Shown: piece after piece, positions 50,920-60,205 of the stretch
How the letters are laid out: the number at the start of each line of letters is the position of its first letter
Numbering within the stretch: position 1 is the first letter of the stretch
Source of the DNA: Candidatus Poribacteria bacterium
GTDB taxonomy: Bacteria; Poribacteria; WGA-4E; WGA-3G
Assembly: GCA_022822085.1 (NCBI GenBank)
Contig: JAJECK010000136.1
Coordinates: forward strand, 1 to 64,000
Reading direction: 5' to 3'
Length of the DNA stretch: 64,000 nt
Notes under the pieces: generated by a model
Seen by the model: the letters and a program-made list of their open reading frames with translations, nothing else
What the model was told of the DNA's origin: nothing
Databases searched by the model: none
Made by a program: the position numbers and the translations under genes

Positions 50920-53553
50920 CTATGCTTTTGCTTCAATGACAGCCTGCGCTGCAGAAAGTCGAGCGATCGGCACCCGGAACGGAGAACACGATACATAATT
51001 GAAGTCTAATCCGTAGCAGAACTTCACAGAATTCGGTTCGCCACCGTGTTCGCCACAGATACCGACTTTGAGTTCAGGTCGTACGGATCGTCCCTTTTCG
51101 CAACCGATTTGCAATAGGCTGCCGACACCTTCTTGGTCTAAAACTTGGAAGGGATCGTATTCAAGTACACCATTTCTAACATAGTCATCAAGGAATTTGA
51201 CTGCATCGTCACGACTCATTCCGAAAGTCGTTTGCGTCAGGTCGTTTGTGCCGTAGGAGAAGAATTCGGCTTCCGCAGCGATTTTGTCAGCCGTGAGTGC
51301 AGCACGCGGCAGTTCTATCATCGTTCCAACAAGATATTCAATACGAGAACCTGTCTCCTTGAACACCTCTTCTGCAGTATAAACGACGACTTCACGTTGT
51401 AATGAGAACTCATTGATATGACCAACAAGTGGTATCATAATTTCAGGCAAAACCTTTATACCACGTTTGGTAACATCAACAGCAGCTTCAAAGATAGCAC
51501 GTGCTTGCATCTCCGTTATCTCTGGATAAACGATACCGAGGCGGCATCCACGATGTCCAAGCATTGGATTGAATTCGTGTAATTCTTCAACGCGTTCACG
51601 AAGTTTTTGTGCATCTACGTTAATTCTTTCAGCAAGCTCATTGATTTCTGATTCGTTTTTCGGTAGGAACTCATGCAATGGTGGGTCGAGGGTTCGGATA
51701 GTAACGGGATAGCCAGCCATCGCTTCAAAGATACCGATGAAATCGGTGCGTTGATGTGCCAATAGTTTTGCCAATGCCTGTTTTCGTTCTAACGTATCAT
51801 CTGCCAGAATCATCTCTCTAACCGCATCAATTCCAGTTCCGAAGAACATGTGTTCAGTCCGACAGAGCCCAATTCCTTCCGCACCAAAACTTCTTGCAGT
51901 TTTCGCATCATCAGGTGTATCAGCATTTGTCCGAACATCCAGTGTCCGCACATCATCTGCCCACTCCATCAGAGTCCCGAATTGACCACTCAGTTCAGGT
52001 TGAATGAGTGATACTTGCCCCTTGAGTACATCTCCAGTTGATCCGTTGAGTGTGATAAAGTCACCTTCAGCGTAGCGATTTCCTCCCACAATGAATTCCA
52101 AAGACTCTTCGTTGATAAATAGGTCGGAACATCCAGCCACACAACATTTTCCCATACCGCGTGCGACAACAGCAGCATGGCTTGTCATGCCACCACGAGC
52201 GGTTAGGATACCTTCTGCTGCATCCATACCACCGATATCTTCTGGAGAAGTTTCAGAACGGACGAGTATTACTTTTTCGCCTTTTGCAGCCATTTCTTCT
52301 GCGCGAAGTGCAGTGAAGACGACTTTACCAACTGCTGCTCCTGGTGATGCTGGCAAGCCTTGGGCAATTATCTCAACAGATGCGTCTGGGTCTACACTCG
52401 GATGCAATAATTGATCAAGATCGTTTGCGGGAACTCGTGTTAATGCAGTTTCTTTATCTATCAAACCTTCATCAACCATCTCTACGGCGATTCGAACAGC
52501 AGCTTGACCGGTTCGTTTACCATTCCGTGTTTGAAGCATATAGAGCGTGCCATCTTGAATTGTGAACTCCACATCCTGCATATCCCGATAGTGTTTCTCT
52601 AATTTCAAACCAATATCTACTAATTCGTTGTATGCTTCAGGATTAATATTTCTCAATTCAGATATTGGCAACGGTGTTCGGATACCGGCAACAACATCCT
52701 CGCCTTGTGCATTCATCAGAAATTCACCGTAAAACTGATTCGCACCAGTTGATGGGTTCCGCGAAAAAGCAACACCTGTTCCAGAGCTTCCACCCATATT
52801 ACCGAATACCATTGCCTGAACATTCACCGCTGTACGCCCGAGTTCTTCAGATATATCATTGATTCGACGGTATGTAATTGCCCGTGGATTACCAGAAGAT
52901 TCAAACACTGCATCACGGGCCATGTCTAACTGACGACGGGGTTCATCTGGGAAATCATTACCTGTTTTCTGTTTAATAATACTCTTGAATTCGTTGACAA
53001 GTTCTTCAAGATCGGATGCTTCTAATTCTGTGTCTAATGTAACACCTTTATCTTTCTTCTTTTCTTCAAGCAGATGTTCAAATTCATCGTGGTCAACGTC
53101 TAACACCACGTTACCAAACATCTGAACAAATCTGCGATATGCATCGTAGGAAAACCGTTCATTGCCAGACTTAGTAATGAGTCCTTTCACGGCATCATCA
53201 TTCAGACCGAGATTTAGGATTGTGTCCATCATTCCGGGCATTGAAACTGCAGCACCTGAACGAACTGACAGAAGCATCGGATCCTCAGTATCACCAAACT
53301 TCGCATCAAGTACATCTTCCAATTTCTGGATGTTTTCAGTTATCTGTTGGTCAAGACCACTCGGGTACTTCTTATCGTTATCATAATAGAATTTGCATAC
53401 TTCAGTGGAGATAGTGAATCCTGGTGGTACTGGGATGCCGAGAGTAGACATTTCGGCAAGATTTGCACCTTTCCCTCCGAGTAGGAGACGCATCGTTGCA
53501 TTTCCTTCGGAATCACCGCCTCCAAAGAAGTAAACATACTTTGGTTGTGACAT
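50920..53553 (-). CDS. ppdK: Pyruvate, phosphate dikinase
   Basis: 877 residues from the ATG at 53553 (AGGAGGAATTTA ahead; an ATG nine codons upstream lacks this). PPDK converts pyruvate, ATP and phosphate to PEP, AMP and diphosphate. The ATP-grasp domain starts YVYFFGGGDSEGNATM and LLGGKGANLAEM; the swivelling phosphohistidine domain has GGMTSHAAVVARGMGKCCV; the C-terminal PEP/pyruvate barrel has GLCRTEHMFFG, FNPMLGHRGCRLG and the catalytic Cys in GICGEHGGEP. It likely serves gluconeogenesis or pyrophosphate-based glycolysis. It stands alone on the minus strand. Confidence 0.97.
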   Translation of the reverse strand: MSQPKYVYFFGGGDSEGNATMRLLLGGKGANLAEMSTLGIPVPPGFTISTEVCKFYYDNDKKYPSGLDQQITENIQKLEDVLDAKFGDTEDPMLLSVRSGAAVSMPGMMDTILNLGLNDDAVKGLITKSGNERFSYDAYRRFVQMFGNVVLDVDHDEFEHLLEEKKKDKGVTLDTELEASDLEELVNEFKSIIKQKTGNDFPDEPRRQLDMARDAVFESSGNPRAITYRRINDISEELGRTAVNVQAMVFGNMGGSSGTGVAFSRNPSTGANQFYGEFLMNAQGEDVVAGIRTPLPISELRNINPEAYNELVDIGLKLEKHYRDMQDVEFTIQDGTLYMLQTRNGKRTGQAAVRIAVEMVDEGLIDKETALTRVPANDLDQLLHPSVDPDASVEIIAQGLPASPGAAVGKVVFTALRAEEMAAKGEKVILVRSETSPEDIGGMDAAEGILTARGGMTSHAAVVARGMGKCCVAGCSDLFINEESLEFIVGGNRYAEGDFITLNGSTGDVLKGQVSLIQPELSGQFGTLMEWADDVRTLDVRTNADTPDDAKTARSFGAEGIGLCRTEHMFFGTGIDAVREMILADDTLERKQALAKLLAHQRTDFIGIFEAMAGYPVTIRTLDPPLHEFLPKNESEINELAERINVDAQKLRERVEELHEFNPMLGHRGCRLGIVYPEITEMQARAIFEAAVDVTKRGIKVLPEIMIPLVGHINEFSLQREVVVYTAEEVFKETGSRIEYLVGTMIELPRAALTADKIAAEAEFFSYGTNDLTQTTFGMSRDDAVKFLDDYVRNGVLEYDPFQVLDQEGVGSLLQIGCEKGRSVRPELKVGICGEHGGEPNSVKFCYGLDFNYVSCSPFRVPIARLSAAQAVIEAKA

Positions 53554-53725
53554 TAAATTCCTCCTGATTGAGTTCATCACACTGTAATTATTGGTATCAT
53601 CTATTAGTACTATGTCCTTCAGCGAATTCCAATCTATAACTCAAATTATATAGCACCATTATGAAAAAGTCAAAGAAAATCAGGGTGACGTATGTATTGT
53701 TCTATCTTCTGAATCTTGATTTCTG

Positions 53726-53975
53726 TCAAGAAACGGTCTTAAGTGCATTATCAAGATCTTCTTTGAATTCGTTTTCATAATCTGTGTTATAGAACGACGG
53801 CACACCGATTATACGATATCTGCTATCCTCTGTGAGAATTCTGCTTGGATATTCGGCACGGATCTGTTCCAAAAATTCCTCTTTCCAGCGATCTCCTTCC
53901 GCAATATGTTCGCCTTTGGGTTCTATGAAGAGTTGGTAGGTAAAGGCTTCTCCGTTGTTTTTGATGCTATTGACA
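53726..53975 (-). pseudogene. C-terminal fragment of a type III restriction Res subunit
   Basis: The minus strand reads NSIKNNGEAFTYQLFIEPKG, HIAEGDRWKEEFLEQI, then YRIIGVPSFYNTDYENEFKE, ending ALKTVS and TGA at 53726-53728. The LFIEPKG...WKEEFL segment is characteristic of the C-terminal end of the DEAD-box Res subunit of type III restriction systems and related proteins. Only about 80 residues remain; the upstream part has been replaced by a decayed insertion sequence. No Mod subunit is in the window. Confidence 0.6.
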
Positions 53976-53984
53976 AGAAAAAAT

Positions 53985-54528
53985 CAGACTATCACACCAT
54001 CCGCCTTTTCAGTCAAGATGAGACAAGATATGGTCTTTTGCCTGCTGCCCATAGGCGTATTACCTTAGCAGGCATCAAACCTGTAGCGGAAATAGATTAT
54101 AGTTGGACCTCAATGTCCCTTTATGGTGCGGTTGACCCCGTCCATGGTGATCATTTTTTCCTGGAGTTCCGCAACTGAACGCAGCTTGTTTTCAAATCTT
54201 CATAAATCAGTTTTCAGCAACATTTCTGAAAGTTTGAATGTAATCGTGCTTGATAATGGTCGTTTTCATCAGGCAAAGATTTTAGAATACCTGACAATGT
54301 TATCTTGTTATTTCTACCGCCTTATAGTCCGGAGTTGAACCCGATTGAAAGACTATGACAAGACATTAAGGCAAAGTTATTTTGCCAAATATACGAAACC
54401 CTTGAGGATATGCAGGGAAAAATAACAGAGGGACTTCACGCTTATTCCGCAGCAATGATAGCCAAAATAACAAGGTTTTCATTTTTTATAGAAGCCGCTA
54501 ATGTAATATAATCAATTAGAAATGGTAT
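53985..54528 (+). pseudogene. Decayed IS630-family transposase with its right terminal repeat
   Basis: Three reading frames must be joined. The first gives FSQDETRYGLLPAAHRRITL and SLYGAVDPVHGDHFFLEF; after a frameshift comes NVIVLDNGRFHQAKILEYL; after another, LLFLPPYSPELNPIERL, then TGA (for Trp) and QDIKAKLFCQIYETLEDMQG to a TAA at 54509-54511. D, D and E of the DDE site are still readable (QDE, LDN, NPIE). The N-terminal helix-turn-helix part and the left end are missing. TAGAAATGGTAT at 54517-54528 is the same end sequence as in the MITE at 9.3 kb. Confidence 0.8.
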
Positions 54529-54652
54529 TAGGTCAGGCAGAACTTACGATATTCGATAAGGTTAGTATTCCAGTAACGACATGTCGGGTTTTTCGTATGC
54601 TCTATCAACCTACAACTTTGGCATATTTAACTCTTTTGTCATAAGCTTATCT

Positions 54653-55093
54653 TTAAGGTCCCTTATCATCTTCCGGTTTCTTGAGTTGTGCCTCATATTC
54701 CTCTGAAATTGGAGTTTGAGAAACTTCTTCGTCTATTCTATCTCTAATTGTTGATACTACTTCCGAGATTGATACTTTAGTTCGCCACCAGATTAGTATA
54801 AGGCACAAACCTACCAAAATACCTACCACAATAATAAAAGCGAAGATTGTTTCTGCAATTTGCCATCTAAAATCCGCTGTTGCTAAAGCAGCTATACATG
54901 TAAATGCAATTGAAAACAGAAAAATTGCTAAATTCAATAGTAGTGTTCCTGCTGCTCCTTTTTCTAACAACTCTAATTCATGCTCTTTGACCTCATATAA
55001 ATTAACAGAATCAACCCTACCTCTTCTAATGAGAGGCTTTTCACGTCTTATGGGAGGCTTTTCATCATTATTAGGAAAATCAGGATCAACCAT
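54653..55093 (-). CDS. Two-TM membrane protein linked to the Cas2-like gene
   Basis: 146 residues. The N-terminus has a proline/arginine repeat (EKPPIRREKPLIRRGR), then a short amphipathic helix (YEVKEHELELLEKG), two transmembrane helices (about 50-72 and 81-103) and a polar C-terminal tail (EVVSTIRDRIDEEVSQ). The layout is like the two-TM effector proteins found beside nucleotide-signalling or nucleic-acid-sensing genes. Its ATG touches the stop of the upstream Cas2-like gene with no gap, so the pair is translated together. No enzyme motif is present. Function is not known. Confidence 0.65.
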   Translation of the reverse strand: MVDPDFPNNDEKPPIRREKPLIRRGRVDSVNLYEVKEHELELLEKGAAGTLLLNLAIFLFSIAFTCIAALATADFRWQIAETIFAFIIVVGILVGLCLILIWWRTKVSISEVVSTIRDRIDEEVSQTPISEEYEAQLKKPEDDKGP

Positions 55094-55366
55094 TTATAAT
55101 TTTTCCTTTAGCCATTCATCATATTCGGTTCCGTAACTATTTCTCCATGCGGCGGAGGTTCCGGACCGTATAACAAACACCCGATCTGATTCAGAAATAA
55201 CCTCACTCAAAGAATCTCGAATCTGGACTGGAGTCTGATCGGAAACAATTGCCCAACAATTACCGTGTACGGCACAATAACCTGCATATTGTTTAAGCTT
55301 TTCTTTAATCTGACTCTTACTAAGATTATCAGTTACATCGAAAGTAACAATATAAGTTGTCATCAT
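55094..55366 (-). CDS. Cas2/SinR-like ferredoxin-fold protein
   Basis: 90 residues. TYIVTFDVTDNLSKSQIKEKLK places an Asp (D10) at the end of the first strand as in Cas2 nucleases. CWAIVSDQTPVQIRDSLSEVI, SDRVFVIRSGTSAAW and a C-terminal EWLKEKL follow, the pattern of the stand-alone Cas2-like proteins often labelled SinR family. There is no CRISPR array or cas1 in the window. It forms a two-gene unit with the membrane protein that follows without a gap. A role in nucleic acid sensing, toxin activity or defence is possible but unproven. The second of two consecutive ATGs (55363) is also possible. Confidence 0.7.
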   Translation of the reverse strand: MMTTYIVTFDVTDNLSKSQIKEKLKQYAGYCAVHGNCWAIVSDQTPVQIRDSLSEVISESDRVFVIRSGTSAAWRNSYGTEYDEWLKEKL

Positions 55367-55504
55367 ATCTTCCTGAATTCTAAATGTTAAATTTCACAAT
55401 CGGTCATAGACACCGTAAGTTTATCATACGGCAGAGAATAGGTCAAGGGTATATAGTAGGGGTTCGTCGGGGATGTTTGTATTTTTATATTCGGATGTTT
55501 AGAA

Positions 55505-56866
55505 TTAAATTGAATATATCATTCTACTTGCTTCTTCAAACTCAGGTTCAAGTGGATCTGTAGATAGGTATAGTTTTTGGTATGGTTCATATAATTGGAT
55601 ATAACTCCAATTGACACCACACAGAACTTTTCCGTTATTGACGAGTTTGATAAATCTACCACGAAACTTTGCACGTGTGCGTTCTGGTGGCACATGCATC
55701 GCACGACGAATCTGGTTCTCATCTAAGATCCTTTCCGTTAATCCTCTCTTTTCTGCCTTATAATATACACTGATATCTTGACGAATGTTGTGGTATTCTA
55801 AATCTAATCGCCTAACTTCAGCAGAATTCCAGTCAACCGATCTACGACTGACATAAGCCTCAAGCCACTTACGTTTGATGACCCAATCAAGTTCACGGTC
55901 CAATTGCATTGGATCGTTCTCAAGACGTGTCATAACATATTCCCATCGTGACATAACTTCATCAGTGGTTGGATCAGATTCAGCTTGTTCAAGGTAACGT
56001 TTTGCACATTCAAAATACTGCCATTGAAGTTCAATTGCAGATAGACGTTTTCCATTTTCAAGTTCAATTAGACGTTTACATGAAATATCTTCGGAGATTT
56101 CGTGTATAGCTTGGACAGAATTGCGGAGGGCAAATCGTTCGGTAATGAAATGGTCCTCAATCATTCGAAGGATTATACCTGTCGTTCCGACTTTCAAAAA
56201 GGTAGAAAATTCGGACATATTGGAATCACCTACGATGACGTGCAGACGTCTATATTTTTCTCGGTCAGCGTGGGGTTCGTCGCGTGTATTGATAATACCG
56301 CGTGCAGTGGTTGTAGCAATGGAAATTTCTTCTCGGATGTGTTGTGCCCGTTGCGAAATCTCATAGAAGCCTTGGTCGCTCCGTTTGACTTTGCCTGCAC
56401 CAGAGTATATTTGTCGGGTGACAAAAAATGGAATGAGTTGTGATGCTAACTGCCGAAAACTAACTTTTTCGCGTTCCATAAGATAGTTTTCATGACATCC
56501 ATAAGTGTTGCCTACTGTATCCAAGTTGTTTTTAAATATGGATATTTTGCCTCGGAATCCGTCTGTACGCATTCTACGTTCTGCTGTCGTTGCAAGACGT
56601 GTAACAATCCGCTCTCCTGCCTTATCGTGTGCAACAAGTTCAATGACATCGTCACATTCTGGAGTCGCATATTCAGGATGGCAACCTATGTCTTGATAAA
56701 ACCTTGCACCGTTTTCCAAAAACACATCAGGATACATACGACCCGATATGATTTCACGAAACAGGTACATTACAACGTTCTGAACAGTTAACTTTTTCCC
56801 TCTGTTTTTATCAGGGGTACAGATTATACCGTATTCAGTTTCCAACCCGTATATTCTACGATGCAT
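55505..56866 (-). CDS. pafA: Pup--protein ligase PafA
   Basis: 453 residues, the usual length. PafA activates the C-terminal Glu of Pup with ATP and joins it to lysines of target proteins. It opens YGLETEYGIICTPD (catalytic/ATP-binding Glu); NGARFYQDIGCHPEYATPEC holds the catalytic Asp; HENYLMER, INTRDEPHADREKYRRLHVI and GDSNMSEFSTFLKVGT match actinobacterial PafA. It lacks the extra loop that marks Dop. The ATG lies within prcA (11-base overlap), so it is the last gene of the proteasome operon. Confidence 0.95.
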   Translation of the reverse strand: MHRRIYGLETEYGIICTPDKNRGKKLTVQNVVMYLFREIISGRMYPDVFLENGARFYQDIGCHPEYATPECDDVIELVAHDKAGERIVTRLATTAERRMRTDGFRGKISIFKNNLDTVGNTYGCHENYLMEREKVSFRQLASQLIPFFVTRQIYSGAGKVKRSDQGFYEISQRAQHIREEISIATTTARGIINTRDEPHADREKYRRLHVIVGDSNMSEFSTFLKVGTTGIILRMIEDHFITERFALRNSVQAIHEISEDISCKRLIELENGKRLSAIELQWQYFECAKRYLEQAESDPTTDEVMSRWEYVMTRLENDPMQLDRELDWVIKRKWLEAYVSRRSVDWNSAEVRRLDLEYHNIRQDISVYYKAEKRGLTERILDENQIRRAMHVPPERTRAKFRGRFIKLVNNGKVLCGVNWSYIQLYEPYQKLYLSTDPLEPEFEEASRMIYSI

Positions 56867-57566
56867 GGTTTAAAATCTCTGCTATCTCTTCAACGGTGAA
56901 ACGACGAAATTGTCGTCGTCCATAAGTGGCATCCAGACATCCAACTTCAATAGTATGAGGAGTAATCTGATACGGTTCTGTTTCTTCAACTTCAATAGAT
57001 TCAAAAGTTTGCGATGCAAGCTGCATCGCTTGAGTTAATTCCAACCCCTCAGTATAAGTCTCATTTAACTTCTCGGTTATGGCTTCTGCTCTCCCTCCAA
57101 TTACTGCGAATTTCTCCATTTCTTCATAAGTTCCATCAAATGCAATCTTGTATATCTGGCTTCTAAAATCCGGGTTTCCATCAACTTCACAGACAAGTAG
57201 TTCTATCTCTAACGGTTTTACGTCCCACGCCTGGGCAATTGTCATCATATGTTGAGAATATAGATTTGTCAACCATTTACCTGTTACATCTTCTCGGTAA
57301 TATGTGTACCCTTTCACTTCTGCTTCACGGATACCTACGACACGAAGTGTTTCATATTCGGAAACCCGACCAGTGGAGGCGAGAGCAATTCTATCATATA
57401 TTTCAGAAATTTTAAATATGGTTCTCCGCGGGTTTTCTGCGACCATCAGGAGACCGTTGTTATATTCTAAAACAACTACTTCCTTCGCTTGCCCTATACC
57501 GCGATCGACAAATACCTTCTTATCTTCCCAAATCTGGTCCGGTGAAACGTAGTAAGGTGTTGACAT
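56856..57566 (-). CDS. prcA: 20S proteasome alpha subunit
   Basis: 236 residues. Forms the outer rings of the bacterial 20S core and docks the Mpa ATPase. The N-terminal gate region (YYVSPDQIWEDKKVFVDRGI) is followed by the Ntn fold without an active Thr (VVVLEYNNGLLMVAENP, KISEIYDRIALASTGRVSEY). A GAGGAA ribosome site precedes the ATG. It lies between prcB (40 bases upstream) and pafA. Confidence 0.93.
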   Translation of the reverse strand: MSTPYYVSPDQIWEDKKVFVDRGIGQAKEVVVLEYNNGLLMVAENPRRTIFKISEIYDRIALASTGRVSEYETLRVVGIREAEVKGYTYYREDVTGKWLTNLYSQHMMTIAQAWDVKPLEIELLVCEVDGNPDFRSQIYKIAFDGTYEEMEKFAVIGGRAEAITEKLNETYTEGLELTQAMQLASQTFESIEVEETEPYQITPHTIEVGCLDATYGRRQFRRFTVEEIAEILNHAS

Positions 57567-57605
57567 TTATTCCTCAAATCTAAATTCTATATTTCACAAT
57601 TACAT

Positions 57606-58391
57606 CTATCCTAATCGGGACACTAATTCATCAAACAAACCTGCAACTATTTCATCTGAAACTTCTGATACACCTTGTTCTGTAATTGCTATCAGAGTTG
57701 GAAATATCTTTCTAATCAGATCTGGACCACCTGTTGCTATATCCTCATCCGCAGCATCCCATAATGCTTCTACAACAGCGGTTAGGGCATCTTGTTCAGA
57801 CATATCAGGTCGGAACATCTTTTTTAAAGTAGAACGTGCATCTTTACCACCCGAACCGATTGCATAATAGGTGTCTTCCTCATATCGTCCACCCAGAGCA
57901 TCATATTTAAAAATTCGTCCCTTTTTCTGTTTTAAGTCGTATCCAGCAAAAATCGGAAGAACGATCAGACCTTGCATGGCTAAACTCAAATTCATTCGAA
58001 CAAGGCTTGACAGATAGTTGGCTTGTCCATCCAAACTTAGAGAAATACCTTCCATCTTTTCGTAAAATTCTACTTGAACTTGGAAGAGTTTGGCAGTTTC
58101 AAAACAGGGACCTGCGACACCTGCAACAGCAATTGCAGAGTGCCTATCAATTTTAAAGACTTTCTGAATTCGTCGTTCCCCAACTTGAAATCCTTCTGTT
58201 GCTTGACGATCCCCTGCAATTATCACACCGTCATTATAAACAAGCGCAAGAACAGTAGTACCTTCCAAATAATTGTGTGGCAAGGTGTTATGTGTACTAT
58301 TTAGACGATTCCAATCTGCAACTTGATCAGGACATCTACTCTTCAGAATTTGTAAGAAATCGGTCTTTCCATAGTCATCGGGTTTGAGCAA
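57606..58391 (-). CDS. prcB: 20S proteasome beta subunit precursor
   Basis: 261 residues from a TTG start two bases after the pup stop; GGGGAGG inside the end of pup is the ribosome site. A 44-residue propeptide ends at G44, and T45 of EGTTVLALVY becomes the catalytic N-terminal Thr. Counting from it, Asp17 (GDRQ) and Lys33 (IQKVFKI) of the active site are in place. GSGGKDARSTL is also a beta-subunit signature. The mature subunit degrades proteins fed by Mpa. Confidence 0.95.
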   Translation of the reverse strand: MLKPDDYGKTDFLQILKSRCPDQVADWNRLNSTHNTLPHNYLEGTTVLALVYNDGVIIAGDRQATEGFQVGERRIQKVFKIDRHSAIAVAGVAGPCFETAKLFQVQVEFYEKMEGISLSLDGQANYLSSLVRMNLSLAMQGLIVLPIFAGYDLKQKKGRIFKYDALGGRYEEDTYYAIGSGGKDARSTLKKMFRPDMSEQDALTAVVEALWDAADEDIATGGPDLIRKIFPTLIAITEQGVSEVSDEIVAGLFDELVSRLG

Positions 58392-58393
58392 TC

Positions 58394-58591
58394 CTATTGT
58401 CCTCCCCGCTGAATATAGTTTTCAACAAATTCTTCCGAATCTTCTTCTAAAATTTCGTCAATTTCATCAAGAAGTGCATCTAAATCATCCGTTATATCAT
58501 CTACATTTTCATTGAGTTCGGGATTGGGTTGGATCTCCTCATTTTCATTGATGGGGTGATCTCGGTATTCTTGCTGTTTTTCGCTTGGCAT
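58394..58591 (-). CDS. pup: Prokaryotic ubiquitin-like protein Pup
   Basis: 65 residues, acidic and mostly disordered with a helical segment (DDLDALLDEIDEILEE) that binds the Mpa coiled coil. It ends EEFVENYIQRGGQ. The final Gln means it must be deamidated by Dop, encoded just upstream, before PafA can use it. It has only one lysine (K5). AAAGGAGCACAAA before the ATG is a strong ribosome site. Located between dop and prcB as in actinobacterial operons. Confidence 0.96.
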   Translation of the reverse strand: MPSEKQQEYRDHPINENEEIQPNPELNENVDDITDDLDALLDEIDEILEEDSEEFVENYIQRGGQ

Positions 58592-58673
58592 TTTGTGCTC
58601 CTTTACAATTATGGTTAAGTATAACCTTTATAAGTAAGTAATGAACATAATTCCTATATCAACAAGATTAATT

Positions 58674-60155
58674 TCAGTCAGTTCGGATTTTGCCAACAAG
58701 TTCATCAACAGTACAAGTATTCAACAGTTCACCGACGATAGCTTGAGTGCCAAAGTGGGGACGATCCATCATTATCTTATCAAATCCGCTTGAACCGTTG
58801 AAAACAATTGAATTCCAGCTTACGCTGTGAATGTTATTTGGAAATTTACGTAAACATGTTCCTCGAAAATAGGCTCGCGTGTCTAACGGTGGATGCTGTA
58901 TACCATGAACTATCTCTTCATGTGTTAATATACGTTCTACATGCCCATTTTTTAATAAGCGATAATAAAGTCCTTTATCTGGACGAAGGTCATGATATTG
59001 TAGATCAAGCATCCGGACACGTGGGTCCGTCCACTTAAAACCGTGACGTGCTACATAAGCATCAATCAGATTTTTCTTAATTACCCAGTCCAAATGTTGT
59101 CCCAAACTCATTGGGTCAGCTTTTAGACCTTCTAAGACATATTCCCATTTCTCTAAAACATCTTCCACTATAGGTGTCCGTTCTTCAGTGGACAGGTGCT
59201 GATGGGCAAGTTCAAGATATGCCTGTTGGATTTCTATTGCTGTCCATTTTCTGTTGTCCTTAAGTTCATAACTACTTTTGGCGGACAGATCACGAGATAC
59301 TGATTTTATCACTGCAACAGGATCTTGTAAAGCAAATTGCTTGCCAACGACACCTTTTTCAATTAATTGTAGCACAATTGCAGTGATGCCAACTTTTATG
59401 TATATTGCAAATTCGGACATATTGGAATCACCAACGATAACATGCAACCGACGATACAACTTAGAATCGGCATGCGGTTCATCGCGGGTGTTGATCAATG
59501 GTCGTTCAACCATTGTACTCAGTCCTACCTCTTTTTCAAAGAAGTCTGCACGTTGCGAAATTTGGAATTCAGTTTCGTCCGCACCGTTTTCTGCACCTAC
59601 TTTTCCGCTTCCAGTGATAATTTGCCGTGTAACGAGAAACGGTGTTAGACCGTTTACAATGTTTGGAAACGGAATCTTACGTGACATCAGGTAGTTTTCA
59701 TGTGATCCGTAACTATGTCCTTTGTAATCTGTATTATTTTTATAGATTATGATTTCTTGGTTATCTAACAACAACTGTTCAGCAGCGAGGCGACTCAAAT
59801 CTAAAATCAATTCACCCGCTTTTTCATATTTTACCAAGTCACGAGCATTACTGCATTCAGGTGTACAATATTCAGGATGAGCGTGATCAACATAATATCT
59901 ACCACCGTTTATTAGAATATCGTTGATTACACTATTGTTGGCATCTTCACTTGATGGTTTTTCACCTTCCACTGTGAATCCGCGAGCGTCCAACATTGGA
60001 CTTTCCTGTGCGTAATCCCACGAAATTGATGGAATGTTACGGCTTTTATATGCGTTGACAACTAATGTTGATGCCGCTACCGGGTCTTGTTCTCGCGCAT
60101 TCTTGACAGAGATACCGAACTCAGTTTCGGTGCCGATTATTGTTGGTACTGTCAT
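58674..60155 (-). CDS. dop: Pup deamidase/depupylase Dop
   Basis: 493 residues. Dop turns the C-terminal Gln of Pup to Glu and also removes Pup from targets. It opens IIGTETEFGISVKNAREQDP, carries the extra loop before the catalytic region (DARGFTVEGEKPSSEDANNS), then GGRYYVDHAHPEYCTPECSN with the catalytic Asp, YKGHSYGSHENYLMSRK and RLHVIVGDSNMSEFAIYIKV. The loop and the longer length separate it from PafA. It follows mpa after 50 bases, and precedes pup by 82 bases. Confidence 0.95.
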   Translation of the reverse strand: MTVPTIIGTETEFGISVKNAREQDPVAASTLVVNAYKSRNIPSISWDYAQESPMLDARGFTVEGEKPSSEDANNSVINDILINGGRYYVDHAHPEYCTPECSNARDLVKYEKAGELILDLSRLAAEQLLLDNQEIIIYKNNTDYKGHSYGSHENYLMSRKIPFPNIVNGLTPFLVTRQIITGSGKVGAENGADETEFQISQRADFFEKEVGLSTMVERPLINTRDEPHADSKLYRRLHVIVGDSNMSEFAIYIKVGITAIVLQLIEKGVVGKQFALQDPVAVIKSVSRDLSAKSSYELKDNRKWTAIEIQQAYLELAHQHLSTEERTPIVEDVLEKWEYVLEGLKADPMSLGQHLDWVIKKNLIDAYVARHGFKWTDPRVRMLDLQYHDLRPDKGLYYRLLKNGHVERILTHEEIVHGIQHPPLDTRAYFRGTCLRKFPNNIHSVSWNSIVFNGSSGFDKIMMDRPHFGTQAIVGELLNTCTVDELVGKIRTD

Positions 60156-60205
60156 TATTCACTTTCAATATGAAATTGGTCAATAGTCAGGATAGACAAC
60201 AAGTG

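Noticed and set aside
53906-54178. 90-codon + strand frame as an independent gene
   Set aside because: Its first part is antisense to the Res-subunit fragment and its second part is the middle of the decayed transposase; it is a chance join of two remnants.
55094-55366. A CRISPR-Cas system signalled by the Cas2-like gene
   Set aside because: No cas1, no effector genes and no repeat array anywhere in the window; stand-alone Cas2-like proteins are common.
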